Positions 5,285-5,332 of a stretch of DNA of 5,332 nt are shown piece after piece; position 1 is the first letter of the stretch; each line of letters starts with the position of its first letter. A program made the translations under genes and the position numbers. Location of the stretch: assembly GCA_937900975.1 (NCBI GenBank), contig CALCPC010000445.1, forward strand, positions 1 to 5,332, written 5' to 3'. Below the pieces are notes generated by a model. That model was not told the DNA's origin and did not search any database. It saw only the letters and a list, made by a program, of their open reading frames with translations. This DNA comes from an uncultured Paracoccaceae bacterium. GTDB taxonomy: Bacteria; Pseudomonadota; Alphaproteobacteria; Rhodobacterales; Rhodobacteraceae.

Positions 5285-5332
5285 TACGCGGGGCAGACTT
5301 GGCCATCGCCGTCTTTCGGCCTAGGAACAATC

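Noticed and set aside
5121..5330. Minus-strand open frame of 69 codons at the right edge
   Set aside because: It runs through the nested palindrome and two hairpins, has a weak start and no recognisable motif. Other frames there were read and also gave nothing recognisable.

Overview
The window is GC-rich DNA with strong G/C bias at third codon positions. The proteins look alphaproteobacterial and most like Rhodobacterales (inference). The basis is the double-SH3 secreted protein, the GyaR-like 2-hydroxyacid dehydrogenase ending in a 'DGHRPPDRIVPSML' type tail, and the YbdK-type ligase remnant. No rRNA, tRNA, CRISPR array or intact transposase gene was seen.

Minus strand, right to left from about 3258 to the left edge. 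First comes a secreted protein with two SH3-like modules. Next is a broken carboxylate-amine ligase gene of the YbdK/GCS2 family, which has lost about 55 codons near its N-terminus and changes frame at the scar. Last is a nitrile hydratase cluster: alpha subunit (cobalt-type metal motif CTLCSC), beta subunit, and the start of the accessory/activator protein, which runs off the left edge. The three nitrile hydratase genes are packed with overlaps. The second and third start with TTG: a 4-base TTGA overlap at alpha/beta and a 14-base overlap at beta/accessory. Upstream of the alpha gene is a TTGACG-N16-TACGAT promoter candidate that would put transcription start at or next to the ATG. A perfect 13-bp palindrome overlaps its -10 and spacer and is a possible operator.

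Plus strand, from 3344 rightwards. A D-2-hydroxyacid dehydrogenase (glyoxylate/hydroxypyruvate reductase type) diverges from the SH3 gene across an 85-base gap containing two small inverted repeats. Two short, unrecognised single-pass membrane proteins follow, separated by only 10 bases; the first has an excellent ribosome binding site. A terminator-like hairpin with a T run closes this block at about 5015-5074.

The last 326 bases hold no convincing gene. They contain the terminator, a 111-base nested imperfect palindrome with 17-base terminal inverted repeats (MITE-like), and two further strong hairpins.

Functionally, nitrile hydratase would turn nitriles into amides in the cytoplasm, with the accessory protein needed for cobalt loading. 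No amidase gene lies in the window to complete nitrile use. The other genes look like unrelated housekeeping or hypothetical neighbours. Nothing here is a clearly new multi-gene system. The points most worth a second look are the nested palindrome, the promoter/operator arrangement of the nitrile hydratase genes, and the deletion-scarred ligase.
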